Of a stretch of 64,000 nt of DNA, positions 18,987 to 27,690 are shown one piece after another. The translations under genes were made by a program, and so were the position numbers. Within the stretch, counting starts at the first letter, position 1; each line of letters opens with the position of its first letter. A model generated the notes under the pieces. That model did not search any database, was not told where the DNA came from, and saw nothing but the letters and a program-made list of their open reading frames with translations. This DNA comes from Microlunatus soli (lineage in GTDB: Bacteria; Actinomycetota; Actinomycetes; Propionibacteriales; Propionibacteriaceae). Location: the NCBI RefSeq assembly GCF_900105385.1, contig NZ_LT629772.1, positions 2,356,001 through 2,420,000 of the forward strand, written 5' to 3'.

Positions 18987-19687
18987 TGGAGGCCGTGGAT
19001 CCTGCGACCGCGCCGGCGGCGATCGGGATCATGATCGTCGACGATGACCCGATCGTCCGCTCCGGACTGCGGATGATGCTGGACGGGTTGCCAGATCTGC
19101 GCCTCGTCGGCGAGGCGTCCAACGGCCGGGATTGCCTTGCCCAGTTACGATCTCTCGCGCCAGACCTGATCCTGATGGACCTGCGGATGCCGGTCCTGGA
19201 CGGCATCGAGACCACCCGACGGATCGCCGAGGGCAGCCCCGCGACACGGGTGCTCGCGCTGACCACCTTCGACACCGGGGAACTGGCGCTGGCGGCGTTG
19301 GCCGCCGGAGCGGTCGGGTTCCTGCTCAAGGACACACCGCCGCAAGATCTGGTCGATGCTGTGCGTGCGGCCGGCCGTGGCGAACCGACACTGGCTCCGA
19401 CGGCAGCGCGGGCGCTGCTCGACCACGTACGCCAAGATCACCGGACGGCGTCCCGGGACGCCGCACGTGCCCGGCTGGCCGACCTGTCACCGCGCGAACG
19501 GGACGTCGGCCGCGCCGTCGCCGACGGACTCAGCAACGCCGACATCGCCGATCGGCTGAGCATCTCGCTGCCGACCGTGAAGACCTACATCTCCCGACTG
19601 CTCGACCACCTGGACGTCGCCAACCGGGTCCAGATCGCCCTGCTCGTCCAACAGGCCGACCTCGACCCACCCCCACCGTCGCACTAG
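18986..19687 (+). CDS. NarL/FixJ-type response regulator (second system)
   Basis: 233 residues from the ATG at 18986, which overlaps the kinase stop as TGATG; an in-frame GTG three bases earlier is the alternative. Receiver domain with phosphoacceptor Asp65 in LMDLRMP, TTFDTGEL and FLLKDTPP, followed by a LuxR-type helix-turn-helix (LSPRERDVGRAVADGLSNADIA). Targets are unknown, although the ABC-2 exporter operon just downstream is a natural candidate (inference). A perfect palindrome starts 4 bp after the stop. Confidence 0.93.
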   Translation: MEAVDPATAPAAIGIMIVDDDPIVRSGLRMMLDGLPDLRLVGEASNGRDCLAQLRSLAPDLILMDLRMPVLDGIETTRRIAEGSPATRVLALTTFDTGELALAALAAGAVGFLLKDTPPQDLVDAVRAAGRGEPTLAPTAARALLDHVRQDHRTASRDAARARLADLSPRERDVGRAVADGLSNADIADRLSISLPTVKTYISRLLDHLDVANRVQIALLVQQADLDPPPPSH

Positions 19688-19690
19688 TTG

Positions 19691-19728
19691 CGTACCTTCG
19701 CACCAGGTGTACGTGGTGCGAAGGTACG
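19691..19728. repeat. Palindromic repeat, copy 2, after the second two-component system
   Basis: Perfect 15-bp arms (CGTACCTTCGCACCA and its complement) around an 8-nt loop. The GCGTACCTTCGCACC core is shared with copy 1 at 17511-17572. It lies 3 nt past the response-regulator stop and can act as a terminator. Confidence 0.85.
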
Positions 19729-19829
19729 GAAGTGGTGCGGCGGTGATCGGGTGCGGGTGTGCCGGGTCCGGCTGAGGGTGGAGCCAGGATCTCCCCCTTG
19801 GTGCGGAGGTGTGACCGGGCGATGCTTCC

Positions 19830-19835
19830 TAGGCT
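19830..19835 (+). promoter_or_regulatory. -10 box for a leaderless ABC ATPase transcript
   Basis: TAGGCT ends 6 nt before the ATG at 19842. Confidence 0.6.
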
Positions 19836-19841
19836 GAGGTC

Positions 19842-20726
19842 ATGCTCGAAGTGTCGAAGATCAACAAGTCCTTCACCGGGCGGCGGGTGCTGAGGGATGT
19901 CAGCTTCGACGTCGCCGGTGGACGGATCACCGGCTTCGTCGGCCGCAACGGCGCCGGCAAGACCACCACCATGCGGATCATGCTGGGCGTGCTGGCCGCC
20001 GACAGCGGCGAGGTCCGGCTCGACAAGCAGTCCTTGACCGCCGACGACCGACGACGCTTCGGCTACATGCCGGAGGAACGCGGGCTGTATCCGAAGATGC
20101 CGATCGGTGAGCAACTCGGCTACCTGGCCCGACTGCACGGGCTGTCGGCGTCCCGGGCTCGGCACAACACCACCGATCTGCTGGACAAGCTCGGACTCGC
20201 CGAACGCTCCGGCGACCGGGTCGAGACACTGTCCCTGGGCAACCAACAGCGGGCCCAGGTCGCGGCGGCATTGGTCCACGACCCGGAGGCGCTGATCCTC
20301 GACGAGCCGTTCTCCGGCCTGGATCCGCTCGCGGTCGACGTCGTGCTCGCGGTGTTGAAGGAGCGGGCCGATGCCGGCGTGCCGGTGCTCTTCTCCTCAC
20401 ACCAGTTGGACATCGTGGAGCAGCTCTGCGACGACCTGGTGATCATCGCCGACGGCACCATCCGGGCGACCGGTGATCGCGACGCGCTGCGCCGACAGTA
20501 CGCCGGTAGCACCTATCAGGCGACCTTCGGCTTCGATGCCGGCTGGCTGCGTGATCAGTCCGGGGTCCAGGTGATCGAGTTCGACGGTCCGCACGCGATC
20601 TTCGAGACCGACTCCGCCGACGCCGCACAGGCCGTCCTGACGCGGGCCGTCGAACGCGGCCCGGTGCTCAGCTTCACCCCTCGCCGGCCCAGGCTGGCCG
20701 AGATTTTCAAGGAGGTCATCCAGTGA
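19842..20726 (+). CDS. ABC transporter ATP-binding protein (NatA-like)
   Basis: 294 residues. Walker A GRNGAGKTTT near residue 37, LSLGNQQRAQVAAAL as signature, Walker B ALILDEPFSGLDPLAV and switch His in FSSHQLDIVEQL. The last ~80 residues resemble the DUF4162 domain common in ATPases that pair with ABC-2 permeases. It energises the permease encoded immediately downstream, whose GTG start overlaps the TGA stop by 4 bp. The pair resembles the Na+-exporting NatAB type, but the substrate is not determined by sequence. Confidence 0.93.
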   Translation: MLEVSKINKSFTGRRVLRDVSFDVAGGRITGFVGRNGAGKTTTMRIMLGVLAADSGEVRLDKQSLTADDRRRFGYMPEERGLYPKMPIGEQLGYLARLHGLSASRARHNTTDLLDKLGLAERSGDRVETLSLGNQQRAQVAAALVHDPEALILDEPFSGLDPLAVDVVLAVLKERADAGVPVLFSSHQLDIVEQLCDDLVIIADGTIRATGDRDALRRQYAGSTYQATFGFDAGWLRDQSGVQVIEFDGPHAIFETDSADAAQAVLTRAVERGPVLSFTPRRPRLAEIFKEVIQ

Positions 20727-21805
20727 ACCGCAGCCAACAGATCTGGCTGGTCGCCGAGCGGGAGATCCTGGCTCGGGTCCGCAGCAAGGCGTTCCTGATC
20801 TCGACCGCGCTGATGCTGGCCGGCGTACTCGCCTCGGTGATCATCAGCGGCCTGCTGGCCGATCGTGATCACTCGACCCCGGTCGCCGCGGTCGGTCCGG
20901 CGGCACAGCAGATCGCCGACAGTCCAGAGCTGACGGTCAAGACCGTGAACGACCGGGAACAGGGAGTTCAGCTGCTCCGCGACGGGACCGTGGATGCTGT
21001 CGTGATCAGCGACAACGGCAACCGGACCGGGCTCAAGATCATCGCCGAGGACTCCAGCCCGGACGAACTGGTGGCGCTGTTGAGCGTCAAGCCCTCGGTC
21101 GAGCTGTTGGACCGGTCCCAGATGTCGCCGATGGTGCGCTACTTCGCCGCACTCGCCTTCGGTGTGGTGTTCTTCATCTCCGCGGTCACCTTCGGCGGAA
21201 CGATCGCGCAGAGTGTCGTGGAGGAGAAGCAGACCCGGATCGTGGAGATCCTGCTGTCCACCATTCCGGCGTCGGTACTGCTGACCGGCAAGATCATCGG
21301 GAACAGTCTGCTGGCCTTCGGTCAGGTGGTGCTGCTCGGCGCCTGCGCCGTCGTCGGCCTGACCGTCACCGGCGACACCCAACTGCTCGGCGCGCTCGGG
21401 GCACCGATCGCCTGGTTCGTGGTGTTCTTCGTGATCGGTTTCGTCCTGCTGGCAGCGATGTACGCCGCCGCAGCCTCCCTGGTCTCCCGCCAGGAGGACG
21501 TGCAGTCGGTGCTGATGCCGGTCACGATGTTGGTGATGATCCCCTACTTCCTGGTGATCTTCCTCAACGACAACGACCTGGTGATCACGATCATGTCCTA
21601 CGTGCCGTTCTCGGCAGCGGTCGGGATGCCGTTCCGGATGTTCGTCTCCGACGCCGCCTGGTGGGAGCCGCTGCTGTCACTGCTGATCCTGATCGCGAGC
21701 ACCGCGGGCGTGATCGCTATCGCGTCCCGGATCTACCGCAACGCACTGCTCCGGGTGGGCGCCCGGGTGACCCTCCGCGACGCCCTGCACGGCTCCGACG
21801 CCTGA
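20723..21805 (+). CDS. ABC-2-type permease (NatB-like)
   Basis: 360 residues with an N-terminal membrane helix (residues ~25-45), a large extracytoplasmic domain to about residue 140, and five to six C-terminal helices. The motif EEKQTRIVEILLSTIPASVLLTGK is characteristic of ABC-2/NatB permeases. It forms the membrane half of the exporter with the preceding ATPase. The start is GTG 20723 in a GTGA overlap. Confidence 0.92.
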   Translation: MNRSQQIWLVAEREILARVRSKAFLISTALMLAGVLASVIISGLLADRDHSTPVAAVGPAAQQIADSPELTVKTVNDREQGVQLLRDGTVDAVVISDNGNRTGLKIIAEDSSPDELVALLSVKPSVELLDRSQMSPMVRYFAALAFGVVFFISAVTFGGTIAQSVVEEKQTRIVEILLSTIPASVLLTGKIIGNSLLAFGQVVLLGACAVVGLTVTGDTQLLGALGAPIAWFVVFFVIGFVLLAAMYAAAASLVSRQEDVQSVLMPVTMLVMIPYFLVIFLNDNDLVITIMSYVPFSAAVGMPFRMFVSDAAWWEPLLSLLILIASTAGVIAIASRIYRNALLRVGARVTLRDALHGSDA

Positions 21806-21905
21806 CCTCGGATCCGATCCTGCCGAGCGGCGACCCGCCCCGTCGCGTACTGGCGTCGAACGGTCCACACTCAGTCCGGTCAGATGGCAGTCGGTGTTAC
21901 CGAAT

Positions 21906-21934
21906 CGCCCCTTGGAGAGCGGCAGCCAGGGGCG
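21906..21934. terminator. Bidirectional hairpin between convergent permease and HD-hydrolase genes
   Basis: CGCCCCTTGG (21906-21915) pairs with CCAGGGGCG (21926-21934), with one bulged base, in the convergent gap. A short direct repeat, GTGTTAC followed by GAATCGCCC or GAAATCGCCC, lies on both sides of it (near 21895 and 21948). Confidence 0.5.
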
Positions 21935-22008
21935 AGACGGTCGCATGTGTTACGAAATCGCCCAGATGGGTGGCCCCTGGCGAGTGGTCTGCGGGTGCCG
22001 ACGACTCC

Positions 22009-22692
22009 TCAGCCGGCGTTGAGGGGCCACTCGTCGGGGTCGAAGTCGGCGCGGACGCCGAGGTCGTCGATCAACTGCAGGGCCTCGGTGGTCAGATTGG
22101 TCCGGGCGGCGGCGTTCAACCGGCGGCCCTTGCTGGTCCGGAAGATGTCCCGGCCACCGAAGCGCTGCAGCACAGCCAGTCGACCGCGGGCGAACTCCTG
22201 ATCATCCAGCTTGGGGTATTCGGCGCGAACGTCGGCGACGTAGCGGCGATAGTCCTCCGGTTCGGCGGCGAGGATCGCCAGGTCGGCGTCACAGAGCAAC
22301 TCGCCGTCGGCGTCGGAGCCCAACGGTCGATGGGTCTCGGTGAGCCGGACCAGCCGGGCGACCTCGCCGATCTCCTCCTGTTCGAAGCCGCAGCGACCGA
22401 GCGTACGGATGGCCAGTCGGGCCGAGGCCTCCTCGTTGCTCAGTTCGGCGGTCGGGATCGCATACACCGCATCGTGGAACCAGGCGGCCAACGAGACCAG
22501 GAAACGATCATGCTTGGCGGTCGCGAACTCCTCGACCCGATCCAGGACGTGGGCCAGATGTCGCTGATCGTGGTAGTGCCGCTGCGGCTCGGCGTAGCGC
22601 CGTACCAGCTCCGCACCGACGTCGGCGTGCTCGCCGAGCAGATCGGCGAACCGTGCGTTCAGACTCTGCGCCAGTTCTTGATCTTCGGTCAT
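22009..22692 (-). CDS. HD-domain metal-dependent phosphohydrolase-like protein
   Basis: 227 residues with HD-family metal-binding motifs: the histidine-rich RHYHDQRHLAHVLDRV, then the paired His-Asp in LAAWFHDAVYAIP, and later Asp residues in LLCDADLAIL. Members are usually predicted phosphohydrolases of unknown substrate. I start it at ATG 22692 because AAGGAG lies 8 nt upstream; an in-frame start 36 bp earlier lacks a ribosome-binding site. Confidence 0.85.
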   Translation of the reverse strand: MTEDQELAQSLNARFADLLGEHADVGAELVRRYAEPQRHYHDQRHLAHVLDRVEEFATAKHDRFLVSLAAWFHDAVYAIPTAELSNEEASARLAIRTLGRCGFEQEEIGEVARLVRLTETHRPLGSDADGELLCDADLAILAAEPEDYRRYVADVRAEYPKLDDQEFARGRLAVLQRFGGRDIFRTSKGRRLNAAARTNLTTEALQLIDDLGVRADFDPDEWPLNAG

Positions 22693-22770
22693 CGGTGCTG
22701 CTCCTTCGTGTGGATCCGACCCGGACAAGACCCCTGTGAGGGTATCGGGCCGAACGAGCGTAACGGGACC

Positions 22771-23442
22771 TCAAACTCTGCCGAGGTAGCGGTCCGGGAT
22801 GTTCTTGGTACGACGCCGGTCCCACGGCTGCTGCCAGCCGCCGCGGGTCAGGACGCCGTCCACCATGTAGGCGGTGAGCCCCCAGATCAACAACTCCCCG
22901 ATGAAGAAGCCGGGACCGTACCGTCCGCTGGGATGGGTCATGGTGAAGCGATTCTCCGGATCGGCGAGTCGGGCGATCGGGATCCGCAGCACGGCGGCGA
23001 CCTCGCCGGGATCGACGACGCCGATCGGACTCGGCCGCCGCCACCAGCCGAGCACCGGCGTCACCTGGTAGCCGCTGATCGGGACCTCGATGGTGGCCAG
23101 CTCCCCGAGCACCTGGACCCCGTCCCGATCCAGCCCGGTCTCCTCCACCGACTCGCGAAGCGCGGTGTCGGCCAGATCATGATCACCGGGCTCGTATCCG
23201 CCACCGGGGAACGCGACCTGCCCGGGGTGCGAGCGCAGCCCTGCCGCCCGCTCGATGAACAACAGATCCGGTCCGCCGACGGGTGCACCGCCGTCCGGCC
23301 CCGGCAGGGTGTCCTCACCGAGCAAGATCAACACCGCCGCCGGGCGTCGTTCCTCTTCGGTGAAGGTGTGCGGGGTGCCCGGGTCATCCAGGCTGTTCCG
23401 CAGGGTGTCCAGCCAGGCCGGAACGCCGTCGTCCGGACTCAC
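22771..23442 (-). CDS. NUDIX hydrolase, CoA-pyrophosphatase type
   Basis: 223 residues. The NUDIX box reads GGGYEPGDHDLADTALRESVEETGL, close to the consensus GX5EX7REUXEEXGU, preceded by LRSHPGQVAFPGG, the motif of CoA/acetyl-CoA diphosphatases (NudL/YeaB type). It probably cleaves CoA derivatives to 4'-phosphopantetheine and 3',5'-ADP. It is the third gene of the nth-thioredoxin-NUDIX run; its GTG overlaps the preceding TGA. This order matches Rv3674c-Rv3672c in Mycobacterium. Confidence 0.9.
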   Translation of the reverse strand: MSPDDGVPAWLDTLRNSLDDPGTPHTFTEEERRPAAVLILLGEDTLPGPDGGAPVGGPDLLFIERAAGLRSHPGQVAFPGGGYEPGDHDLADTALRESVEETGLDRDGVQVLGELATIEVPISGYQVTPVLGWWRRPSPIGVVDPGEVAAVLRIPIARLADPENRFTMTHPSGRYGPGFFIGELLIWGLTAYMVDGVLTRGGWQQPWDRRRTKNIPDRYLGRV

Positions 23443-24080
23443 AGCCGGACCCCGAGATGATCATCGATGGCGTCGATCAGTTCCCGGTCGGAGGTGATCG
23501 GACCGTTGTGACGGTAGGCGATCCGTCCGCTCTCGTCGATGAAGAGCGTCTGCGGTGGCCCGAGGATCCGCAGTCCGGGCTTGATCGACTTCTGTTGATC
23601 CTGGAGCTGCGGATAGCTCCACTTCGCCCGCCCGGCATAGTCGATCGCGGCAGCGGGATCGGGGTCGTCGTAGTCGATGCCGAGAAAGTTGATCTTGTTG
23701 TCGGCTCGTTCCGCGACGGCCCGCAGGTGCGGCGCTTCCTGCCGGCAGGGGCCGCACCATTGGGCCCAGATGTTGATCACGGTCGGGGTGCCTCGCAGCC
23801 CGGCCAGATTGACCGACCGACCACCGCCCAGACAGGGCAACGTGACGGCCGGCAGACCATCCGGCTGAGCCTGGGCGTCGGCGTCACTGGTCGGGCAGTC
23901 GGCGATCCCGGCCTGCTTCTTCGCCGCCGCCAGGCTCGGATCTGAGGAGGTCGAGGCGCCGGGTGGCTGGGCCGACGGGGTCGTACCCGGGGTCGCAGAG
24001 GGGGACAATGCCGAGCAGCCGGTGGTCAGCAAGATCAACAGTCCTGCGGCGACCGCCGCCGGGCGAGCTGCGGGCATCAT
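23439..24080 (-). CDS. Secreted TlpA/ResA-type thioredoxin-like lipoprotein
   Basis: 213 residues. The N-terminus [18 protein letters not shown] is a lipoprotein signal with the lipobox cysteine, so the protein should be tethered outside the membrane. The mature part is a thioredoxin fold with the redox motif [13 protein letters not shown], suggesting reduction of disulfides in extracytoplasmic or cytochrome proteins. The start (ATG 24080) overlaps the nth stop (ATGA). Confidence 0.9.
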   Translation of the reverse strand: MMPAARPAAVAAGLLILLTTGCSALSPSATPGTTPSAQPPGASTSSDPSLAAAKKQAGIADCPTSDADAQAQPDGLPAVTLPCLGGGRSVNLAGLRGTPTVINIWAQWCGPCRQEAPHLRAVAERADNKINFLGIDYDDPDPAAAIDYAGRAKWSYPQLQDQQKSIKPGLRILGPPQTLFIDESGRIAYRHNGPITSDRELIDAIDDHLGVRL

Positions 24081-24823
24081 CCCCGCGGTTCCCGGACCAG
24101 CTTCGCCGCCTTCGCCGGATCGGTCGGTCCCTCGCCGTACGACGGGCACCAGCGGGCCAACGGGCAGGCGCCACAGGCAGGATTGCGGGCGTGGCAGCGT
24201 CGCCGACCGTGCCAGATCACGTTGTGGCTGAGCTGGGTCCAGTCCTTCCGCGGGAAGAGAGTGCCGACCTCGGCCTCGACCTTGTCCGGATCGGTCTCGG
24301 TGGTCCACCCGAAACGACGGACCAGTCGGCCGAAGTGGGTGTCGACGGTGATCCCGGGCACTCCGAACGCATTGCCCAGCACCACATTGGCGGTCTTCCG
24401 CCCGACACCCGGTAACGTCACGAGCTCCTTGAGCTTGCCGGGCACCTGTCCGTCATAACGCTCGACCAGGGCCGCCCCGAGCTTGAGCATCGATTCGGTC
24501 TTGGCCCGGAAGAACCCGGTTGGCTTGAGGATCTCCTCCATCTCCGCCCGGTCCGCGCCCGCCAGCGCCGCGGCGTCGGGATAGCGACCGAACAGGATCG
24601 GGGTCACCAGGTTGACCCGTTTGTCGGTGGTCTGTGCGGACAGAATCGTCGCCACCAACAACTGCAACGGGCTGTCGAAGTCCAATTCGCAGGCCGCGTC
24701 GGGATAGGTTGCGTGCAGAGTACGGTTCATCGTGCGCGCTCGGCGGACCAGGGACGTCCGGCTCGGTGCCACACCGTCGGCCGCGGCGTCGGTTTCGGTC
24801 GGCGAGGTGGAGCCAGGAGTCAT
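24077..24823 (-). CDS. nth: Endonuclease III (DNA glycosylase/AP lyase)
   Basis: 248 residues. Nth removes oxidised pyrimidines and cleaves at the abasic site in base-excision repair. The helix-hairpin-helix with catalytic Lys ([18 protein letters not shown]), the catalytic Asp (TVDTHFGRL) and the 4Fe-4S cluster cysteines in the C-x6-C-x2-C-x5-C arrangement ([17 protein letters not shown]) are all present. ATG 24823 lies 7 nt behind a TAGGCT box, so the mRNA is probably leaderless. It heads the nth-thioredoxin-NUDIX operon and is divergent from the Crp gene. Confidence 0.96.
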   Translation of the reverse strand: MTPGSTSPTETDAAADGVAPSRTSLVRRARTMNRTLHATYPDAACELDFDSPLQLLVATILSAQTTDKRVNLVTPILFGRYPDAAALAGADRAEMEEILKPTGFFRAKTESMLKLGAALVERYDGQVPGKLKELVTLPGVGRKTANVVLGNAFGVPGITVDTHFGRLVRRFGWTTETDPDKVEAEVGTLFPRKDWTQLSHNVIWHGRRRCHARNPACGACPLARWCPSYGEGPTDPAKAAKLVREPRG

Positions 24824-24830
24824 ACGGCTC

Positions 24831-24836
24831 AGCCTA
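24831..24836 (-). promoter_or_regulatory. -10 box for a leaderless nth operon transcript
   Basis: TAGGCT on the minus strand ends 7 nt before the ATG at 24823. Confidence 0.6.
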
Positions 24837-24924
24837 CGACGCCGCGCCGCTGCGATGACGTGGTGCACACCACGGCGGCTGACGGTAGCCTGTCGGGGGA
24901 AATTGGAGATGACCAGGAGGGCAC

Positions 24925-25602
24925 GTGGACCCCGAAGTCTTGAAACAGGCTCCGCTGTTCAAAGGGCTTGACGACGAGGCAGTGGCGGCGCTGTCGGCGG
25001 CAATGGGCACGGTCAATCTCGCGCGAGGCGAGATCCTGTTTCACGAGGGCGACACCGAGGACCGGCTCTACGTCGTGGTCAGCGGCAAGGTCAAGCTCGG
25101 CCGCAGCGGCTCGGCGGGCCGGGAGAACCTGATGGCCGTGCTCGGCCCCGGCCAGATGTTCGGCGAGCTGTCGGTCTTCGATCCCGGACCGCGTTCGACC
25201 ACGGCGACCGCCGTCACGGTCTGCGATCTGCGAGTCCTGGAGCACGAGGTGCTGAACAAGTGGCTGGTCGGCCGTCCCGAGGTGGCTCAGGGTCTGCTCG
25301 GTCAACTCGCCAGCAGGCTCCGCCGGGCCAACGACACCAACGCCGATCTGGTCTTCTCCGACGTGCCGGGCCGGGTCGCCAAGGCGCTGCTCGACCTGGC
25401 GCACCGCTTCGGCGACCATCGTGAGGACGGGGTGCATGTGCACCACGACCTGACCCAGGAGGAACTGGCCCAGCTGGTCGGCGCGTCCCGCGAGACGGTC
25501 AACAAGGCGCTGGCCGACTTCGCCGCCCGCGGCTGGATCCGGCTCGAGCCGCGCTCGGTCACCCTGATCGACGTCGAACGCGTCGAACGCCGAGCCCGCT
25601 GA
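24925..25602 (+). CDS. crp: Crp/Fnr-family (GlxR-type) transcriptional regulator
   Basis: 225 residues, the usual size of the actinobacterial cAMP-receptor protein (Rv3676/GlxR). An N-terminal cyclic-nucleotide domain ([38 protein letters not shown] with the phosphate-binding Arg and adjacent Thr) is followed by a winged helix with [21 protein letters not shown] as recognition helix. It is probably a global regulator of carbon and energy metabolism, perhaps including acs. The GTG at 24925 has AGGAGG 6 nt upstream. Location beside nth matches Mycobacterium. Confidence 0.94.
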   Translation: MDPEVLKQAPLFKGLDDEAVAALSAAMGTVNLARGEILFHEGDTEDRLYVVVSGKVKLGRSGSAGRENLMAVLGPGQMFGELSVFDPGPRSTTATAVTVCDLRVLEHEVLNKWLVGRPEVAQGLLGQLASRLRRANDTNADLVFSDVPGRVAKALLDLAHRFGDHREDGVHVHHDLTQEELAQLVGASRETVNKALADFAARGWIRLEPRSVTLIDVERVERRAR

Positions 25603-25616
25603 CCCACCCCGTACGG

Positions 25617-25684
25617 TTCCCGCGCACTTTTGCGGTTCCAGCGCTGCTTGCAGCCTGCGCTGGGACCTCGAAGGTGCGCGGGAA
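25617..25684. terminator. Long bidirectional hairpin between crp and the HtrA gene
   Basis: Arms 25617-25644 and 25657-25684 match at 24 of 28 positions (ends TTCCCGCGCAC and GTGCGCGGGAA) around a 12-nt loop. The structure fills the convergent gap and probably ends both transcripts. Confidence 0.7.
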
Positions 25685-25693
25685 GAGTGGGGG

Positions 25694-27175
25694 TCAGGCG
25701 GAGCCGAGGGTGACCTTGGCGGTCTTGGATTGTCCGTCGCGTTGATAGTCGACCTGCACCGCGGTGCCCGGTGCGTAGTAGTGGGTCGCGGCGATCAGAC
25801 CGTCGGCTGTGGTCACCTTGAATCCGTTCAGCGCGGTCACCACATCACCGGCCCGCAACCCCGCGTCGTCGGCTGCGCTGCCGGATTCGACGCTGCGCAA
25901 CTGGACGCCGGTGGTGGTCGATCCGAGTGAACTGTCGTCGGTGCCGGCAATCGTGACACCGAGGACGGCGTCTTCGGACTTGCCGTTGTCGATCAGCTCG
26001 GAGGCGACCCGGACCGCGACGTCGGCCGGGATCGCGAAACCGATGCCGATGTTGCCGGACTCGCTGCCGCCGCCGGCGCCGCCTTCGTCGGTCGAGGCGA
26101 TCGAGGAGTCGATGCCGACCACCGATCCGTCCAGGTCGACCAGCGGGCCACCGGAGTTGCCCGGGTTGATCGCCGCGTCGGTCTGCACTGCCATGTAGAC
26201 CGCGTCGTTGTTGTTGCCGGACCGGACGGGGCGGGCCTCGTTGGAGACGATTCCGCTGGTGACCGACTGGGACAGTCCGAGGGGTGCGCCGACCGCGACC
26301 ACCGACTGGCCGACCGACAGCGACGACGACTTGGCGAACTTCGCCGGCTTCAGATCCTTGACGCCGTCGACCTTGATCACGGCGAGATCGTCGGTCTCGT
26401 CACTGCCGACCACCTTCGCCTGCGCGGTCTTGCCGTTGCTGAACGTGACGGTGATCTTGGTCTGTCCACTCACCTGACCCTGGCTGCCGGGAAAGCCGCC
26501 GCCACTCTGGCTGCCGGCGACGACGTGGTTGTTGGTCAGGATGTGGCCGTTCTTGTCCAGCACGACGCCGCTGCCGATGTCGCCGCTGGTACCGGACTGC
26601 ACGGTGATCGTCACCACCGACGGTTCGATCACCTTGGCCGCGTCCTCGACGGTGCCGTCGGTCTTGGCCTGTTGCGGTGCCCGCTGAGTGCTGACGTTGA
26701 TCGGTGAGGCGACCTGTTGCCCGTCCCGTCCGAGGGCGGCATAGGACCCGACCCCGACGCCGCCGCCGACCAGCGCGGCCAGTGCCAGCGACAACACCAT
26801 CAGGCCGGCCCGACCCCGTCGTCGCGGCGACGGCTGCGGTGCGGGTTGTGCTGACGGGCTGCTGCCGGCAGGGGGTGCCGGTGGGCCGGCCATCGCCGAA
26901 CCCTGTCCGGTGCCTGCGCCCTGCCCGCCGGGTGGCGGGAAGCCGCCGGCCGGGCGGTCGAAGATCGTCGTACGTTCCGGGTCATCCGGCTGCTGACCGG
27001 GCTGTTGTTCGTACGCCGCGGTCGGCTCGGTGTAGCCGTAGCCGCCCTGGCCGTAGCCGGTGCCGTACGGGGATGGCTGTGGCGGCCGGCCGAAACCGTC
27101 GCCCTGTCCGAAGAAGTGCTGCTGACCCGCCTGCCCCTGCGGGTCGTTGCCGTTGCCGGGCCCGTTCTCGTTCAT
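25694..27175 (-). CDS. HtrA/DegP-type serine protease with PDZ domain
   Basis: 493 residues. A ~115-residue Gln/Gly/Pro-rich cytoplasmic segment precedes one membrane helix (residues ~123-147). The extracytoplasmic trypsin-like domain has the triad His217 (LTNNHVV), Asp263 (DDLAVIKVD) and Ser341 (INPGNSGGPL). A C-terminal PDZ domain follows. It should degrade or refold damaged envelope proteins. The ATG at 27175 is chosen from the start of the low-complexity segment; the ribosome-binding site is weak. In Mycobacterium the acid-resistance protease MarP (Rv3671c) lies in the same neighbourhood, but the PDZ marks this one as HtrA type. Confidence 0.93.
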   Translation of the reverse strand: MNENGPGNGNDPQGQAGQQHFFGQGDGFGRPPQPSPYGTGYGQGGYGYTEPTAAYEQQPGQQPDDPERTTIFDRPAGGFPPPGGQGAGTGQGSAMAGPPAPPAGSSPSAQPAPQPSPRRRGRAGLMVLSLALAALVGGGVGVGSYAALGRDGQQVASPINVSTQRAPQQAKTDGTVEDAAKVIEPSVVTITVQSGTSGDIGSGVVLDKNGHILTNNHVVAGSQSGGGFPGSQGQVSGQTKITVTFSNGKTAQAKVVGSDETDDLAVIKVDGVKDLKPAKFAKSSSLSVGQSVVAVGAPLGLSQSVTSGIVSNEARPVRSGNNNDAVYMAVQTDAAINPGNSGGPLVDLDGSVVGIDSSIASTDEGGAGGGSESGNIGIGFAIPADVAVRVASELIDNGKSEDAVLGVTIAGTDDSSLGSTTTGVQLRSVESGSAADDAGLRAGDVVTALNGFKVTTADGLIAATHYYAPGTAVQVDYQRDGQSKTAKVTLGSA

Positions 27176-27245
27176 GCCGACCACGGTGCCGCGCTCGACT
27201 GTGCAGAGCCTGTGGGTCGGCTGTCGGGTGGCTGACGATCCGAGG

Positions 27246-27262
27246 CTGTGGATAACCACGCC
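27246..27262 (+). promoter_or_regulatory. 17-bp box shared by both secretion clusters, copy 1 (contains a DnaA-box sequence)
   Basis: CTGTGGATAACCACGCC, ending 74 bp before the first cluster gene. It matches copy 2 at 39764-39780 in 16 of 17 positions. The core TGTGGATAA is a perfect DnaA-box sequence. A small palindrome, TCCGAC...GTCGGA, lies further down at 27298-27314. Confidence 0.6.
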
Positions 27263-27336
27263 GTCGCGGCGATGTCCGCCCGCAGACTGTCAGGACATCC
27301 GACGGGGCGTCGGATCGCTGATCCGAGGAGGAACCC

Positions 27337-27690
27337 ATGAAGATCGCCAAGCTCGGGCCGCTGCAGGTCGGATCGTCGCAACCGGCTCAGTGGCAGCGAG
27401 ATCGGGACGCGGTGTTGAGCTATCTCAAGGGCGGCTGCGTGATCCGGGCTGCACGGTCGCTGGCGCCCGACGAGCTCGACCCGGAGCGTAAGCCGGCAGT
27501 CCCGCTGACCCTGCTGACCGACGGCGCGTGGGTCTGGTCGGGTGCGGTCATCTACTACGCCGAACGGCACGACGTGCCCGTCGATGCGGGACTGCTGTCC
27601 CATGTCCGCGACCAAGGATTCGTTCCGGCCGAACCGTCGGCAGACGCGGTCACGGCAGCGCTCGCGGCCGTGGACGGGATGGCGTCGTGA
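27337..27690 (+). CDS. Small protein of the secretion island, paralogue of the N-terminal half of the 31924-32571 product
   Basis: 117 residues, family not recognised. It aligns over its whole length with the first ~115 residues of the protein at 31924-32571: an MKIAKLG/MRIAMLG start, a SYLKGG/RYLNDG helix, an AARSLAPDELDP/AARTLLPDEMDP motif, TDGAWVWS/TDGEWVWS, and IYYAERHDVPVD/IYYAEHHDIPID. In both places it directly precedes, with a 4-bp overlap, a gene carrying the HGT/SC domain, so a chaperone or immunity role for that partner is likely (inference). A strong GAGGAGG precedes the ATG. It is the first gene of the cluster behind the 17-bp box. Confidence 0.85.
   Translation: MKIAKLGPLQVGSSQPAQWQRDRDAVLSYLKGGCVIRAARSLAPDELDPERKPAVPLTLLTDGAWVWSGAVIYYAERHDVPVDAGLLSHVRDQGFVPAEPSADAVTAALAAVDGMAS

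Noticed and set aside
27246..27262. Replication origin or plasmid origin from the DnaA-box sequence
   Set aside because: Single boxes, no cluster, no AT-rich unwinding region and no dnaA or rep gene.
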